A stretch of 64,000 bases of DNA from Plotosus lineatus (GCA_024760905.1 CM045735.1:28313749-28377748); one strand, 5' to 3'; positions 1 through 11,114 are shown, counted from the stretch's first letter. Made by a program: numbers and translations. The notes: generated from the sequence alone by a model not told the origin.

Positions 1-115
1 ACAGAAGAAACATGCAAACTCCACACAGAAACCCCCAAGCATGGAATTCGAATCTGGTTCTTGCTGTGAGCTAGATGTGCTAACTGCTACATGAGCACAC
101 CACCAGAGCACAAGC
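1..115 (-). mobile_element. SINE-B fragment (head half)
   Basis: The segment reads as the minus-strand tRNA-like head of SINE-B. It contains the ATGCAAACTCCACACAGAAA block, a degenerate B-box region around GGAATTCGAATCTGG, and the TTCTTGCTGTGAG block found in other copies here (12050, 17454, 61152). The rest lies outside the window. Confidence 0.7.
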
Positions 116-211
116 AATTCCCTATAAAGTTTTGGAATATGAAAGAATTTCAGAAATTCCAGGCATTCATCTCGAGCAAGACAATCTGATGTATATAAAA
201 ATGTATCATTA

Positions 212-263
212 TATAAATAATATATATATATATATATATTTTTTTTTATTTTTTTTTTTTTTT
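212..263. repeat. AT-rich and poly-T tract
   Basis: An (AT)n run passes into a long T-rich run. It directly abuts the 3' side of the minus-oriented SINE-C, so it is probably that SINE's decayed A-rich tail. Confidence 0.8.
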
Positions 264-657
264 CCCCCATTTTCTCCCTAATGTAGTAGTATCCAATTCC
301 CACCCATCAAGTACCACCTTCCCTATCATACAACCACCACCAAACAGGGAAGGGTGAAAGCATGCCCATGTCCCCTCCATGACATGCAATGCCAGCCACT
401 CACCTCTTTTCTAACTGCAGCACATGTGTATCTGGGGGCGGTTCAAACACACTCGGCTGTCCACCCCGTGTACGAATGAGCACACAGACACCCTTGGCAA
501 TCCTATGAGTGAGGGGGAAGGGAGTGTATACCATCCCTCCCTCCAGTTAGCTCCCATGGACTCCTGGTCACTGACGGCTGTGACATTAAACTGGATTCGA
601 ACTTGAGATCTCCGGGTTAATAGTCACGCACCTTATCAATGCCCCACTTGGGAGCCC
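264..657 (-). mobile_element. SINE-C, near full length
   Basis: The minus strand begins GGGCTCCCAAGTGG and continues into AAGTTCGAATCCAG, a good pol III B box about 50 bp from an A-box-like AGTGGGGCATTG. The body carries blocks such as CACTGACGGCTGTGACAT and the tail runs into poly-A (poly-T on plus). This matches a fish tRNA-derived SINE known from its GGGCTCCCGAGTGGCGCAGCGG head. It is the only copy in the window. The 60-codon ORF inside has no coding meaning. Confidence 0.75.
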
Positions 658-711
658 AATCATATAAATAAGTCTAAGCACAATAATTATCCATCTTGTT
701 CACTTACTTAT

Positions 712-822
712 AACCAGAACCAGTTAGTCCTTCTATCAAGGTCGTGGGGAAGCTGAAGCCTATTTCAGCAACACTGGGCTAGGGTAGGGTTCACCCTGAA
801 CAGCTCACCAGAACACTGCAGG

Positions 823-899
<77 letters not shown>

Positions 900-1100
900 A
901 GGCAACCTGGAACAGCACAGCCAACTAGCCTACTGTGTATGCCTTTAGTCTCTTAAAAGAAACCGAAGTACCAGGAAGAAGCCCACATAAATAAGGGGAA
1001 TGTATGTAAACTCAACACAGAGCCGTCCTTGCTGAGCCCTGGACTCAACACCAGGACCGTTTTACTGTGAGGCGGAAGTGTTGACCATGACACCGCCATG
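712..1100 (-). mobile_element. SINE-B, with expanded CA array inside
   Basis: Blocks in order are AGCCTATTTCAGC, GGTTCACCCTGAACAGCTCA, CACCTAGAGGCAACCTGGAA, GAAACCGAAGTACC and the decayed tRNA-like head near 1060-1100. The internal CACACACA of the family has grown into a 70-bp (AC)n array at 826-895. Confidence 0.8.
826..895. repeat. (AC)n microsatellite
   Basis: About 35 uninterrupted AC units lie inside a SINE-B at the position where other copies carry a short CACACACA. The SINE seeded the array. Confidence 0.97.
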
Positions 1101-1165
1101 TTCCCGATCACAGGCCATATATTTCAATGGAAAGGAAACTTAGAATATTCACTTTCCCTGCCAAG

Positions 1166-1189
1166 TGCAGTGGTGGCCTGGTGGTAAAG

Positions 1190-1228
<39 letters not shown>

Positions 1229-1406
1229 GCTGAGAGGCATGTAAAAGAACCATTGCTGACTTTCGTCAAGAGGAGCCTCCATTGACGTCGGCATGTTTCT
1301 GTCCTGGCGAGCTATCCAGGGTGTCCTCTATCATTGCCCAGAGTTGGCTGAGATGAGCGCCAACCTCTCCGCGACCCTAATTAGGATTAGAAAATAGATG
1401 GATGGA
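1166..1406 (+). mobile_element. SINE-A2 with internal deletion and (CT)n expansion
   Basis: A head beginning CAGTGGTGGCCTGGTGG is followed at once by a 36-bp CT run (1191-1226), then GAGAGGCATGTAAAAGAACC and the second tail CCTAATTAGGATTAG. The B-box part of the head is missing, replaced by the CT run that grew from the family's GTCTCTCACTGTC block. Confidence 0.8.
1191..1226. repeat. (CT)n microsatellite
   Basis: Eighteen CT units lie inside a SINE-A2 copy. Confidence 0.97.
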
Positions 1407-1842
1407 CTTTCCCTGTCTGGGCAATAGTCAAATGAAAGGTTTCCTTGGGTTGACATCAAGGTTAACTGGCTAGACTATAAATTTCCTATAGGTGTGAAGG
1501 TGAGTGTGAATGGATGTTGTGTAACCCAGTGTCTCACCACAACTCATCCAGGATTGGCTGTGGTTTCCTTGATGGAAAGGAGACAAAGCCAGTCACCAGA
1601 GGTCGCACCTTTAGTTACCTCTGCACAGAACAGAGGTGATGCAAATATTAATGCACTAATTTTGCATGTGCTAGGTGGCAGGGTGGGGCAGACTCTTTGG
1701 TTCATATATACTAGTAACAGGTAGGCAGGGGAACATATGATTCAGATCAGAGAACCAATAATTGACGAATCTGTCCTTAAATCCCGAAAGTCAGATTAAG
1801 CTCCTTAATCTCAGTAGTACTGCACATCAGGATGTAAAGTAA

Positions 1843-2148
1843 GGTAAGGTAGTCTGTTGGGCTTTTTACACCCAAGCCTAGTTGCTCATCAGGCTGGTGC
1901 ATATCCCCAGTTTCCTTAGCGTGAAGCTACCAGGAGTTCAACTCTTCTGGATGGGATTCCAATCCATTGCAGATTATCTTCCCAGTACAGTATTTTTTTT
2001 CTGGTACCCATTTATACAGCTGGGTGAACAGAGGCACACTTGGGGTTAAGACCTTGCCCTTGACTTGGCACAGTGGGGGTCTAAATGGGATTCAAATACA
2101 CAACCTACTGACCATGAGCCCAGCACCCTAACCACTACCCCACTGGCA
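1843..2148 (-). mobile_element. SINE-D
   Basis: The minus strand starts with a degenerate tRNA head (TGCCAGTGGGGTAGTGG, then a B-box-like CAAATCCC region) and continues through GTGTGCCTCTGTTCACCCAG and TGGGTACCAGAAAAAA. It aligns by eye along its length with the plus-strand copy at 48776-49085, so two copies of one family are present. Confidence 0.75.
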
Positions 2149-2627
2149 CATCAGGATGACATCACTCAAAACATGTCACTCCACCCGGGAGAGCAATTTT
2201 CACCACAACTGAACTTCATAAACACTGAAACTGGCAATGGATTAACAAACTAGAGGCAAAGTCAAGTACATCCAAAGCACATTCCTGACTTTCTCACTTT
2301 TTCACTCATGATTTAACATTTGCTTATTTTAAACATAAACAGTCGTTTCCATGTTTCCATGCACATCCTGGCTTTAGAGTCCTTTCCTCAGGTAACAGCA
2401 GCTCGATCTGACATAGTCTTCTTCTGTGGTAGCTCAACCACCTCTAGGATCAATATGAGCATTCTGAGAGACTTTTCTAATCACCATGGTGGTTTATTTA
2501 AGTAATTTGTAGGGTCTACAACTAGCAGTCCCAAAACACAGTAAGTCAACGGGGTAAACAGATTCCAATCAAAATGAGTTGTATTTTTCCATCACAGAGA
2601 GAGATTTCCTTTATCATAATTCATTCA

Positions 2628-2750
2628 TTCATTTTCTGAACCGCTTAATCCTAATTAGGGTTGTGGGAAGGCTGGGCCCCATCTCAGCCAACTCTGGGCA
2701 AGAGCAAAGTAGACAGCTCACCAGGCCATCACAGGGCCAGGTTCATAATG
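2628..2750 (-). mobile_element. SINE-B / SINE-A2 tail fragment
   Basis: Read on the minus strand this is the shared tail: AATTAGGATTAAGCGGTTCA followed by AAATGAATGAATGAAT. Only the 3' third of the SINE is present. Confidence 0.8.
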
Positions 2751-2910
2751 TCATTCTAAATATTTCACAACATGGAAAGGATTTCGAAAGAGATACACCT
2801 GCGGCTGTTTATGTCAATAACTATAAACAAACTATAAATAACGACTCACGGCCGTCACTGTTTACCTTTTGAGTGGATGTAAATGACTATCACATCTAAT
2901 GGTTTTTGAT

Positions 2911-3248
2911 GCCCAGTAGCAGCCTGGTGTTAAGGTGCTGGATTATCAATCCTAAAGTTGGGGGTTTGAGCCCCACTGTCAACAACTGTCATTGCTGTCC
3001 CCAGTGCAGCTAACTGAGTTATCAAAGGTTGGCCATGTCTCTCTCTGTGTATGGTAAGAGGCATGTAAAAGAACCATTCCTGACTTTTGTCAAGAGTAGG
3101 CCGCATTAGCCGTCAGCAGGTTTCTGCCCCGCGATGGCCTAGCGAGCTGTCCAGGGCGCATTCTTTCTTCGCCCAGTGTCAGCTGAGATAGGTGCCAACC
3201 TCCCTGCGACCCTAATTAGGATTAAGCAGTTCAGAAAATGAATGAATA
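2911..3248 (+). mobile_element. SINE-A2
   Basis: The head has an A-box-like TAGCAGCCTGGTG and a B-box-like GGGTTTGAGCCCC. The body carries AACTGAGTTATCAAAGG and GCATGTAAAAGAACCATT. The tail CCTAATTAGGATTAAGCAG ends in AATGAATGAATA. It is a near-complete copy with the LINE-2-like tail. Confidence 0.85.
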
Positions 3249-3871
3249 CTTCTTGATGTCTACAAATAAAGACGTAACTCAGATTTTATGAAAAGATTCG
3301 ACTTCCAGAGAAACACCAAGAGGTCTGTTGTTTGTAGACTTCTTGGAGTGAATTCAGCACGATCTAATATCTGAGCCACTCAAACGGATTGCTTATGTTT
3401 GTAGAGGGAACAAATTATGGTGATCAAAGCAAAAGATATGCCATTTCCTATATCTCAGTATCTCCTAATTAGCTTCACCCACAGTACTCCACGCATTACC
3501 GCGAAGATTTTTCTAAGCTATATACCAGGTAGAGGCACTCACCTTTCAGGATTATGAAATGTACACAGATTTCTTTCATTTTTACACGCAGTGCTATGCA
3601 GAACTACAGTTTTCACCATTAGAGCAAGTCAAAGGATGGAGTTATACATGCTTTTTAAAAATTGCTAATTTTTAAACAATGTGGAAAATTATCGTCACTA
3701 TTGTTTACTGTTAAATTTGGATCTGAGCGTCGTGCGGCCTGGAAAACATTTCCACCCACTGTTGAGGCCCAAACCCACAAACAAGATTAATCTGAATCCC
3801 AGCTCGAGCTACTCAGGTGATTGTGAGTCAGTTATCTTAAGGGATAATACAGAATTATAGTTTATAAAATC

Positions 3872-3965
3872 TGCCAGAGATCGACAGGCGGATCGGTGCA
3901 GCCTCTGCTGTAAAGCGGAGCCAGTTGAGGTGACCCGGGCATCTGATTCGAATGCCTCCTGCTGT
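3872..3965 (+). mobile_element. LINE-2 short fragment
   Basis: GAGATCGACAGGCGGATCGG followed by GCAGCCTCTGCTGTAAAGCG matches the LINE-2 coding region at 34617-34660. A jump then leads to CCAGTTGAGGTGACCCGGGC, matching 34917-34940. The intervening ~260 bp of LINE-2 is deleted. Confidence 0.7.
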
Positions 3966-4152
3966 GACTTATCAGTGAAAAGTGTCATTTTTCATCTTTC
4001 ACAGCCTGTACAATCAGGGCTGCCAAAACTAAAACGTCTCTGGTAATGATCCCATAATAATATATCCCATAATAATATTCATATTCATGCAACACTAAGC
4101 TATAAGATTATATAAGGGGAAACAATAACATTATTTAGCAACATAGACATAT

Positions 4153-4409
4153 GGGCAGTGGTGGACTGGTGGTAAAGGGTGCTGGATTGCTGATCCTAAA
4201 GTTGGGGGATGAGTCCCACTCTCCACAGTTGTCACTGTTACCCCAGTGCAGCTAACTGGGTTATCAAAGGCCGGCCATGTCTCTCACTGTCTATGGTGAG
4301 AGGTTCATGTAAAAGAACCATTGCTGACTTTCATAAAGAGTAGCCACATAGCCGTCAGTGTGTTTTTGTCCCTTGCGAAAGGGTTGTTGTGTCAGGAAGA
4401 GCATCCGAC

Positions 4410-4440
<31 letters not shown>

Positions 4441-4504
4441 AATCTATACCAAATGTGGCAACCCCTGAATAAAAAATGGAAAAGCCGAAAGGAGAAGAAG
4501 ACAT
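4153..4504 (+). mobile_element. SINE-A with (AAAT)n inserted between its two RTE parts
   Basis: The tRNA-like head GGGCAGTGGTGGACTGGTGG is followed by the SINE-A body and then GTCAGGAAGAGCATCCGACG (LINE-1r leader part). An (AAAT)n run at 4414-4441 comes next, then GTGGCAACCCCTGAATAAAA and GAAAAGCCGAAAGGAGAAG (LINE-1r 3' end). The microsatellite sits exactly at the junction of the leader-derived and 3'-end-derived parts. Confidence 0.85.
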
Positions 4505-4700
4505 ACAGCTCTGAAATGGCAACGTGGGTATTTCAAGTTTCCCTGGGTCTGAGTGTTGATGATTGTGTTTTTGTATTGGCTCGGTGATGGACTGGCAAAC
4601 TGTTCAGGGTGTTGAAACACACAAGCATGATAAGAATATGCAAACTCCACAAAGAACACTTTCTGGCTATGAGGTGGATGTGCTATTACGACAAGATAAA
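4505..4700 (+). mobile_element. SINE-B-like fragment, rearranged
   Basis: Partial blocks include GTGATGGACTGGCAAACTG, TTCAGGGTGTTGAAACAC and ATGCAAACTCCACAAAG. The order and orientation suggest two joined SINE-B fragments. Confidence 0.45.
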
Positions 4701-4958
4701 TCATTCATTATTATAAGAAGGCACAAGATACAAACAATAAATGATTTCATGAAGTATTCCGAGTTTAAATTAATTATTATACATTCTTTTAGGTTTGAAA
4801 AAAGTGTTCCACATTATTTGAGAAAAAATAAAGCTAATCGGTAAAAGGCATATTGCAAAAGAAACGACTGTTATTATTTCAGCTATAACGTCAACCACTC
4901 TGTATGACGTCTTAAGCCACACGTAACAGTTATTATAAGTTAGTCACACTGTTATATT

Positions 4959-5015
4959 ACTATTATTATTATTATTAATAATAATAATAATAATAACAGT
5001 AATAATAACAACTAC

Positions 5016-5047
<32 letters not shown>

Positions 5048-5165
5048 GCATGAAGGATGTATGCGCACCTGAATTTCCCCCCACTGATCGCACGTGTGCA
5101 GGTATATAATCGTGTGTGTGTGTGTGTGTGTGTGTGTGCGTACGTGTGTGTGAGTGAGAGAGAGG
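4959..5165. repeat. (AAT/ATT)n and (TG)n microsatellites
   Basis: An ATT run turns into an inverted AAT run (4959-5046), giving a hairpin-capable tract. After 65 bp of other sequence comes a TG run (5112-5138) and a TG/GA-rich stretch. Confidence 0.95.
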
Positions 5166-5880
5166 TAGTTTCACCTGCGCAGGTGAGAATGCTTACCTCT
5201 GAGATCAGGTGTCGAGGGAGTGGTGCTCTTTAGTTTCCCCAAAAGCAAAATGTACGTGAAAAAAACAACAATTCAGCTACTTAGTGAACTTTAAATAATC
5301 GGGAAAAATAATTACACTGCTAAATAGCTCTCCAACTATTTCTCACACACACACACACACTTTGTAAGGTCTGGGCTTAATATAAACATCAAATAATTCC
5401 AAATGTTGTCTTGCTAAATCCTAAACCAGAGTGACCATCATCCTTCATATCTTCCTTCCTCTGTTTCTATCTCACTTTCTACCTCTACAACCCGAAACGC
5501 GGTGGATTGAGAAAGGTATCGAATTACTTCCCTCCCCTCAGCCAATCAGCACGCACCAATGGAAACCATGTGAGTGATGTGACAGGGCAGGTTACACGTC
5601 TCTCACATTCTCTCTGGAGGTCTACCGTACACTTCCGACTTCTCCATCTCCCTCTTTCATTCTGAAGAACTTTCCATCCGTTTGATGCTAATTTTAACAG
5701 TGGATACGTGAAAAATAAAGATGAAAAAAAACATTTAAACATTATTTGAAATATAAAAGGACACTTTGATCAACAGACCCATGTGTAGCTTCTTCCCAAA
5801 GTTGAAAGCACATCCATACACACGGTAAGCAATAGTGTATAGACACTAGCAATAGTGTTTGTAGCGTACCTACACATACA

Positions 5881-6040
5881 TTGGTTGGGGTGAGGGTGAT
5901 GGTTGGAGTTAGGATAATGAATGGGGTGAGAGTAATTGTTGGGGTTCAGATGATAGTGGAGTTTAGGGTAACGGTTGGGGTTAGGATAATGGCTGGGGCG
6001 AGGGTCATGGTTGGGTTTCGGATGTTTGGGGTTTGGTAAT
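5881..6040 (+). repeat. degenerate G-rich minisatellite
   Basis: About eight imperfect units of the type GGTTGGGGTTAGGATAATGG / GGGGTGAGGGTNATGGTT, each roughly 18-24 bp. It is G-rich on the plus strand. It is not a perfect TTAGGG telomere repeat. Confidence 0.8.
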
Positions 6041-6234
6041 GCTGATGGACAGGCATTTGGTTCTGATGGTTAAGGTTTGTCTAAGGAGAGAGGGAATGCA
6101 ATATGGTGATAATTCACACAGTGATTAAAGTACAGGGTTGTGTGTGTGTCTGTGTGTGTGCGCGCGCTTCTGTTTGTGCTGAAAGCACCTGCTGCCGCTG
6201 CTACTGCACCTGTCCTCAACTGTGCCGCTTTATG

Positions 6235-6237
<3 letters not shown>

Positions 6238-6268
<31 letters not shown>
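6238..6268. repeat. (CA)n microsatellite
   Basis: About 15 CA units. A shorter (TG)n lies at 6136-6168 in the opposite sense. The small ORFs here are repeat translations. Confidence 0.95.
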
Positions 6269-6269
<1 letters not shown>

Positions 6270-6399
6270 GCCAGGGCAGCCTACATTTTGGAGTATGGAT
6301 GGGTCGTTATCTTGCACTGTATGCAAATACACAAACATAATGAAATTCACTGTTCAGGCATGTAAAACTCCTCCCCTTCTATTAGCTTTCATTACATGA

Positions 6400-6402
<3 letters not shown>

Positions 6403-6460
<58 letters not shown>
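6403..6460. repeat. (AT)n microsatellite abutting LINE-1r copy A
   Basis: An AT run of roughly 58 bp ends exactly where LINE-1r homology starts. In copies B, C and D this position holds a poly-G/C run. Confidence 0.97.
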
Positions 6461-6464
<4 letters not shown>

Positions 6465-8588
6465 CAGTGTCTCTTCCCCTTATGCCGGTCCCAAGCCTGG
6501 AGAAATGCAGAGGGTTGCGACAGGAAGGGCATCCAGCATAAAACTCTTGCCAAACTACAAAATGCAAACCGTAAACACAAATCTCATACCGGATCGGTCG
6601 AGGCCCGGGTTAACAACGACCGCCATCAGTGCTGTTAGCCAACAGGGTGCTGGTGGAAATTGGACCACTGTTGGCGTCGAAGAAGGAGAGGCGGGAGGCG
6701 TGTCCGTAGACAGAGAGAAGAGGGAAAGCTTGAGTCTAGGATTGAGAGTAGGGACTTTGAATGATGGAACTATGCAAGGAAAAGATAGAGAGCTGGCTGA
6801 CATGATGCAGAGAAGGAAGGTGGACATACTGTGTGTCCAGGAGACCAGGTGGAAAGGTAGCAAAGCTAAAGGCTTAGGAGCAGGGTTTAAGCTGTTTTAT
6901 CATGGTGTGGATGGGAAGAGAAATGGAGTAGGAGTCATTTTGAAGGAGGAGTTTGTCAGGAATGTTCTAGAAGTGAAAAGAGTGTCAGACAGAGTGATGA
7001 GTCTCAAGTTAGAAATTGAAGGTGTGATGTTCAATGTTGTTAGTGCTTATACCCCACAGACAGGATGTGAGCTAAAAGAGGAGGAGAGATTCTGGAGTGA
7101 CTTAGATGAAGTGATGCAGAATACCCCCAGAGGTGAAAGAATGGTCATTGGTGCAGACTTCAGTGGACATGTTGGTGCAAGCAATAGAGGGGACGAGGAA
7201 GTGATGGGCAGGTTTGGTATCCAGGACAGGAACAGAGAAGGACAGATGTTGATCGATTTTGCAAAAAGGATGATGGAAATGGCTGTGGTGAATACTTCAA
7301 GAAGAAACAGGAGCATAGGGTGACCTATAGAAGCGGAGGCAGGAGCACACAGGTAGACTGCATCTTGTGTAGGCGATGTAATTTGAAGGAAGTCAGTGAC
7401 TGCAAAGTAGTAGTGGGTGAGAGTGCTGCCAAACAGCATAGGATGGTGGTATGCAGAATGATGCTGATGGTGAGGAAGGTGAAGAAGGCAAAGGCAGAGC
7501 AGAAAACAAAGTGCTGGAAGTTGAAAAAGGAAGAGGGTCGTGTTGTCTTCAAGGAAGAGTTGAAACAGGCTTTGGGTGGTCAGGAAGTGCTTCCAGATGA
7601 CTGGACAACCACAGCAAATGTGATCAGGGAGACAGGCAGGAGAGTACTTGGTGTGTCCTCTGGAAGGAAAGTAGATAAGGAGACTTGGCGGTGGAATGAG
7701 GAAGTGCAGGAGTGTGTACAAAGGAAGAGGTTAGCTAAGAAGAAGTGGGACTTTGAGAGAACTGAAGAGAGTAAACAGGAGTACAGGGAGACACAGCGTA
7801 AGGCGAAAATAGCAGTGGCTAAGGCCAAACAGAGGGTGTATGATGACTTGTATGATAGGTTGGACAGTAAAGAGGGAGAAAATGACCTATACAGGTTGGC
7901 ACAGCAGAGAAATAGAGATGGGAAGGACGTGCAGCAAGTTAGATTGATAAAGGACAGAGAGGGAGATGTCTTGACTGGTGACACAAGTGTGCTGGGAAGA
8001 TGGAAAGATTACTTTGAAGAGCTGATGAATGAGAAAAATGAGAGAGAAAAAAGAGTAGAAGAGATGACCATTGAGGAGTAGGAAGTAGGAAAGATTAGCA
8101 AAGGTGAAGTGAGGAGGGCACTGAAGAGGGTGAAGAATGGAAAGCAGTTGGTCCTCCTGTGGAGGTATGGAAGTGTCTAGGAGAGGTAGCAGTAGATTTT
8201 CTGACAAGAACATTCAACAAGGTCTTAGAGAGTGAGCAGATGCTGGAGGAATGGAGGAGAAGTGTGCTGGTGCCCATTTTTAAGAACAAGGGAGACGTGC
8301 AGAGTTGCGGCAACTACAGAGGGATAAAGTTGATGAGCCATACGATGAAGTTATGGAAATGAATAGTGGAAGCTAGACTAAGGGCAGAGGTCAGCATATG
8401 ACAGGGTGCCAAGAGAAGAACTGTGGTATTGTATGAGAAAGTCTGGAGTGACAGAGAAGTATGTTAGAGTGGTGCGAGACATGTATGAGAGATGTAAGAC
8501 AGTGGTGAGGTGTGCTGTCGGTGTGACAGAAGAGTTCAAGGTGGAGGTGGGACTGCATCAACGGTCAGCTCTGAGCCCCTTCTTGTTG
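6461..8588 (+). mobile_element. LINE-1r (RTE-clade) copy A, truncated at both ends
   Basis: Homology begins at AACCAGTGTCTCTTCCCCTT, the position after the poly-G run in copies B, C and D, so the first ~35 bp are gone. It stops at 8588 inside the reverse transcriptase (after CTGAGCCCCTTCTTGTT), so the catalytic FADD block and everything 3' is missing. A further ~140 bp is deleted at about 8397, where GTCAGCAT joins ATGACAGGGTGCC. No target duplication can be assigned because both ends are abnormal. Confidence 0.93.
6505..8588 (+). pseudogene. RTE endonuclease / reverse transcriptase remnant (copy A)
   Basis: An AP-like endonuclease followed by a reverse transcriptase nicks target DNA and copies the LINE RNA at the nick. 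The first open segment (272 codons from 6505) carries the endonuclease blocks TLNDGT (~86), QETRWKG (~113), SAYTPQ (~182) and GADFSGHVG (~218). The usual ADFN asparagine is serine here, whereas copies B, C and D keep it. A frameshift at ~7320 leads to the second segment (7320-8081) with the linker and the start of the RT region. After more frame breaks come NYRGIKLMSHTMKLW (~8312) and VGLHQRSALSP (~8550). The FVD..KAYD block is cut by the deletion at 8397 and FADD is absent. The element is certainly dead. The family identification is firm and the exact start codon is not known. Confidence 0.9.
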
Positions 8589-9054
8589 TGTCTTGTTTTT
8601 TCGAATGAAAAAAAGGGGCGTATATATCATCTCAACCAATCAGCAGGAGGGAGAACTGCCATTGGCTGAATTTGAATCACGTGACAGTTACTCGGCAATC
8701 TGCGAACATGCGGGGGCGCGAGTGCAAAATCACGAATAGTCAAGGGCCTTCTGTAAAGATAAAAGTACAGATAAAGTACTTCTTTAGAGAGAGATAACAT
8801 CAGAACAATAATAACAGCATAACTTCAACATAATTAAAGTGTTTTCAGAAGCTTTCTTACAGCTTCGACCCACGGTAAATGTAAACTACACAAAAAAATC
8901 ATGCAGCCTACTGTTATGTTCTGGTCTAATAACATTGTCAGCTGTTCATGGACCAGTTCTGGTGTACTGCATCGACTCCCTGCTCCATGTGCTTTCTCTG
9001 CACTGTCCACTCTTTGTTCCTTGAACTTGCTTGTCATGCCTCTTTCTGTTATAC
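8589..9054. other. unassigned sequence
   Basis: No repeat or coding homology was recognised. It carries two CCAAT-type motifs in opposite senses (ACCAATCAGC at about 8635, CATTGGCTGA at about 8659) and a CACGTGAC E-box at about 8678. This could be a promoter of an old element or chance. Confidence 0.3.
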
Positions 9055-9534
9055 CAGTGCTTCTCAAATAGTGGGGCGCAGTTTGATGTCAGGTGGAGTG
9101 CGTATGACCCTGAGGAACATGATTTTCTGGAATTGTGTGTGAGAATTAAGTGTAATTGCACCTCCACTCTACTAGATGGCAGTGGCGCTCTCATTGTTGC
9201 ACTATGGTGTGGCGGTTTTTCGCACGAGCAAACAATAGTTTGTTGCAGTAAACAACCTCTCAAGAAATAGCACAAAAAATTTCTAACAGGAATGAAGAGA
9301 AAGGTAGAGAGGATATATTAAGACAAGTAAGTTGAATGAGTTTAAATAAGGATGTAGTTTTTTTTTTATTTCAGGCACATTGGTGCACATTAAATCTTTT
9401 CTATTACAGATTAAAAAACAACGTTAATGAAGTTTTTCTTTATGGTAAGTTGAACTATATTTATTTCTTTTTGTTTTTAATGTTAATAAAGATACAATGT
9501 TATGCAGAGGTGTACTAATAATAATTTTTGAGAA
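9055..9534 (+). mobile_element. hAT remnant 1 (internally deleted)
   Basis: It starts CAGTGCTTCTCAAATAGTGG, a typical hAT end (CAGTGNTTCTCAA type), and finishes with AATAATTTTTGAGAAC, the start of the matching inverted end. GAATGAAGAGAAAGGTAGAG at 9291 looks like the start of a transposase frame (MKRKVER...) that stops within a few codons. The last bases of its inverted end are replaced by the neighbouring hAT end at 9535. No 8-bp target duplication was found. Confidence 0.6.
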
Positions 9535-9947
9535 CAGGGGTCCCCAAACTTTTTCCTGTGAGGGCCACATAACTTTTCCCTTCTCTGATGGGGGGCCGAG
9601 GTCAGTTTGTAACAGAAAAAGCATGACGATCACATGGCTGCCTAAACGTAAACATTTATTGTTTTCCAGTAAGCCATGCATAACCAAATATTAGTCACCC
9701 TTTCCAGGACCTTCACAGAAAAAAGTCAGGAAATAAATAATAAAAGAAACACTACTTGCTATCAGTTGAGCAACCCGAAAGCTGTCCGAACAGATGACTG
9801 GTTCAGTCGAGTCTGACGTACAAATGTATTCTCCTGAGCTAACGGTCCACTTTTTAGCTTTGAGAGTTTGTCTACTCGCATTTGGCCTTGCAAGCGATCA
9901 TACTCGTCTTTGTGACAAGATTCAGAGTGTTGGCACAGGTTGAATTC
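9535..9947 (-). mobile_element. hAT remnant 2 (Charlie-like end plus BED-region coding)
   Basis: CAGGGGTCCCCAAACTTTTT followed by GAGGGCCACAT is a classic Charlie-type hAT terminus. Moving right, the minus strand holds a decayed transposase N-terminal segment (see 9770-9947). The element is cut at 9947, shortly before a LINE-1r fragment. The middle and C-terminal part of the transposase is missing. Confidence 0.65.
9770..9947 (-). pseudogene. hAT transposase N-terminal fragment
   Basis: The minus strand encodes about 59 residues including NLCQHSESCHKDEYDRLQGQ, then RVDKLSKLK, FVRQTRLNQSSVRTAFGLLN and a stop. This resembles the region just after the BED zinc finger in SCAND3/GTF2IRD2-like hAT transposases, where the last zinc-binding His is followed by HxxEYxxLxG-type text and a VRASF-type motif. 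The expected in-frame continuation is lost. Identification is by remembered family pattern only. Confidence 0.5.
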
Positions 9948-9956
9948 TTGAGGATG

Positions 9957-10027
9957 GATGGAGGAGAAGTGTGCTGGTGCCCATTTTTAAGAACAAGGGA
10001 GACGTGCAGAGTTGTGGCAACTACAGG
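9957..10027 (+). mobile_element. LINE-1r short fragment
   Basis: GGAGGAGAAGTGTGCTGGTG followed by CCCATTTTTAAGAACAAGGG matches the RT region of copies A to D (for example 8250-8310 and 29220-29290). Only about 70 bp is present. Confidence 0.85.
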
Positions 10028-11114
10028 GTCAAAAGTCAAGATCAAGGTCACAGGAACCTAACACGCTGCCTTCCCAAGATGAACAGCTAGTTTTGTATAT
10101 ATGAGGAAGAAACATCCAACTTTTTCTTTTATATGGGGTCAAAGGTGAAGCTCAAAAACACTGTGACCTAATGTTATACGACATGCCGACTTACCACCCT
10201 ACACATATTAACCAAATTTGATGCAAGTGCTGCAGAGGAACTGGGAGTAACAGCCTGTCAAGGTTGGGGACATGCATACAAGAACAGACTGATCACTACA
10301 GGGCAATCACATGTAGGAGCCCTGATAAATAAAGAATATAAACTTACACAATTACACATGCACAAAGTTCAAATATGTGATAAAATGCTACTTTTTTTTT
10401 TGCAGGAATATACAATTTAAAAATTAAGCTTCAGTCAACATGCAAATGTTGATGAGGTTGCTGGTGTCAAATCATTAGCATCAGCTGTTCAGCATAAATA
10501 AACCTAAAAAGAGTTTTCATCCAACATAGAAATACTAAAGGAAAGAGTCCTGATTTCTGTCCATAGCCATTATCTATTGCACCTATCAGTCAGGGTCATG
10601 AGTATTCAGGGCAGATCAGAAACACTTATTAGTCCCGTTATTCAAAACAACAACATTCACACAGGTGCATCCCAAATATATTGTACCAACGATAGAAAAT
10701 ATTCTTGTAAAAGAAGGTGATCTGTGGCACAACAAAATAAACGATAGAGCACAATATTAAAGAATAAAAGTTGTAGTGTCACACAAGCAGTGGTGGGCTG
10801 GTAGGGCCAGTAAAGTATTCTCTGCTAGCCTAAACACTGACTGAAGCACTGACCTACATTTACAACTTAAATTCTAGTATCTGTTTCATTAAATTTTTGT
10901 AATTTATTCAAAAACAGTATGTTCTCTTCATCTTCATAGTGTGTCTCTTGGGTGCACTGCTTCTAGTGTGTGTATATGGATGTTAGGTTTTTTTTGTCCA
11001 ATCAGATTTCAGCTTCTATATGCTGCCATATCAATATAATCTGCACAGGGACTTTAGAATCAGCAGTCCCGGCCGATGTCACATGAACTAGATTAGCAAC
11101 AGGGATGTTTCTTT

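Noticed and set aside
8159..8669. Treating the ORFs at 8159 and 8406 as separate genes
   Set aside because: They are consecutive pieces of the same LINE-1r RT, separated by frameshifts and a deletion. The last ~27 codons of the second are sequence after the truncation point.
10028..10330. GGGTCAAAGGT-type phrases as a nuclear-receptor site cluster
   Set aside because: The GGTCA-like phrases occur in a diverged, repeat-like context without consistent spacing. Not supportable.
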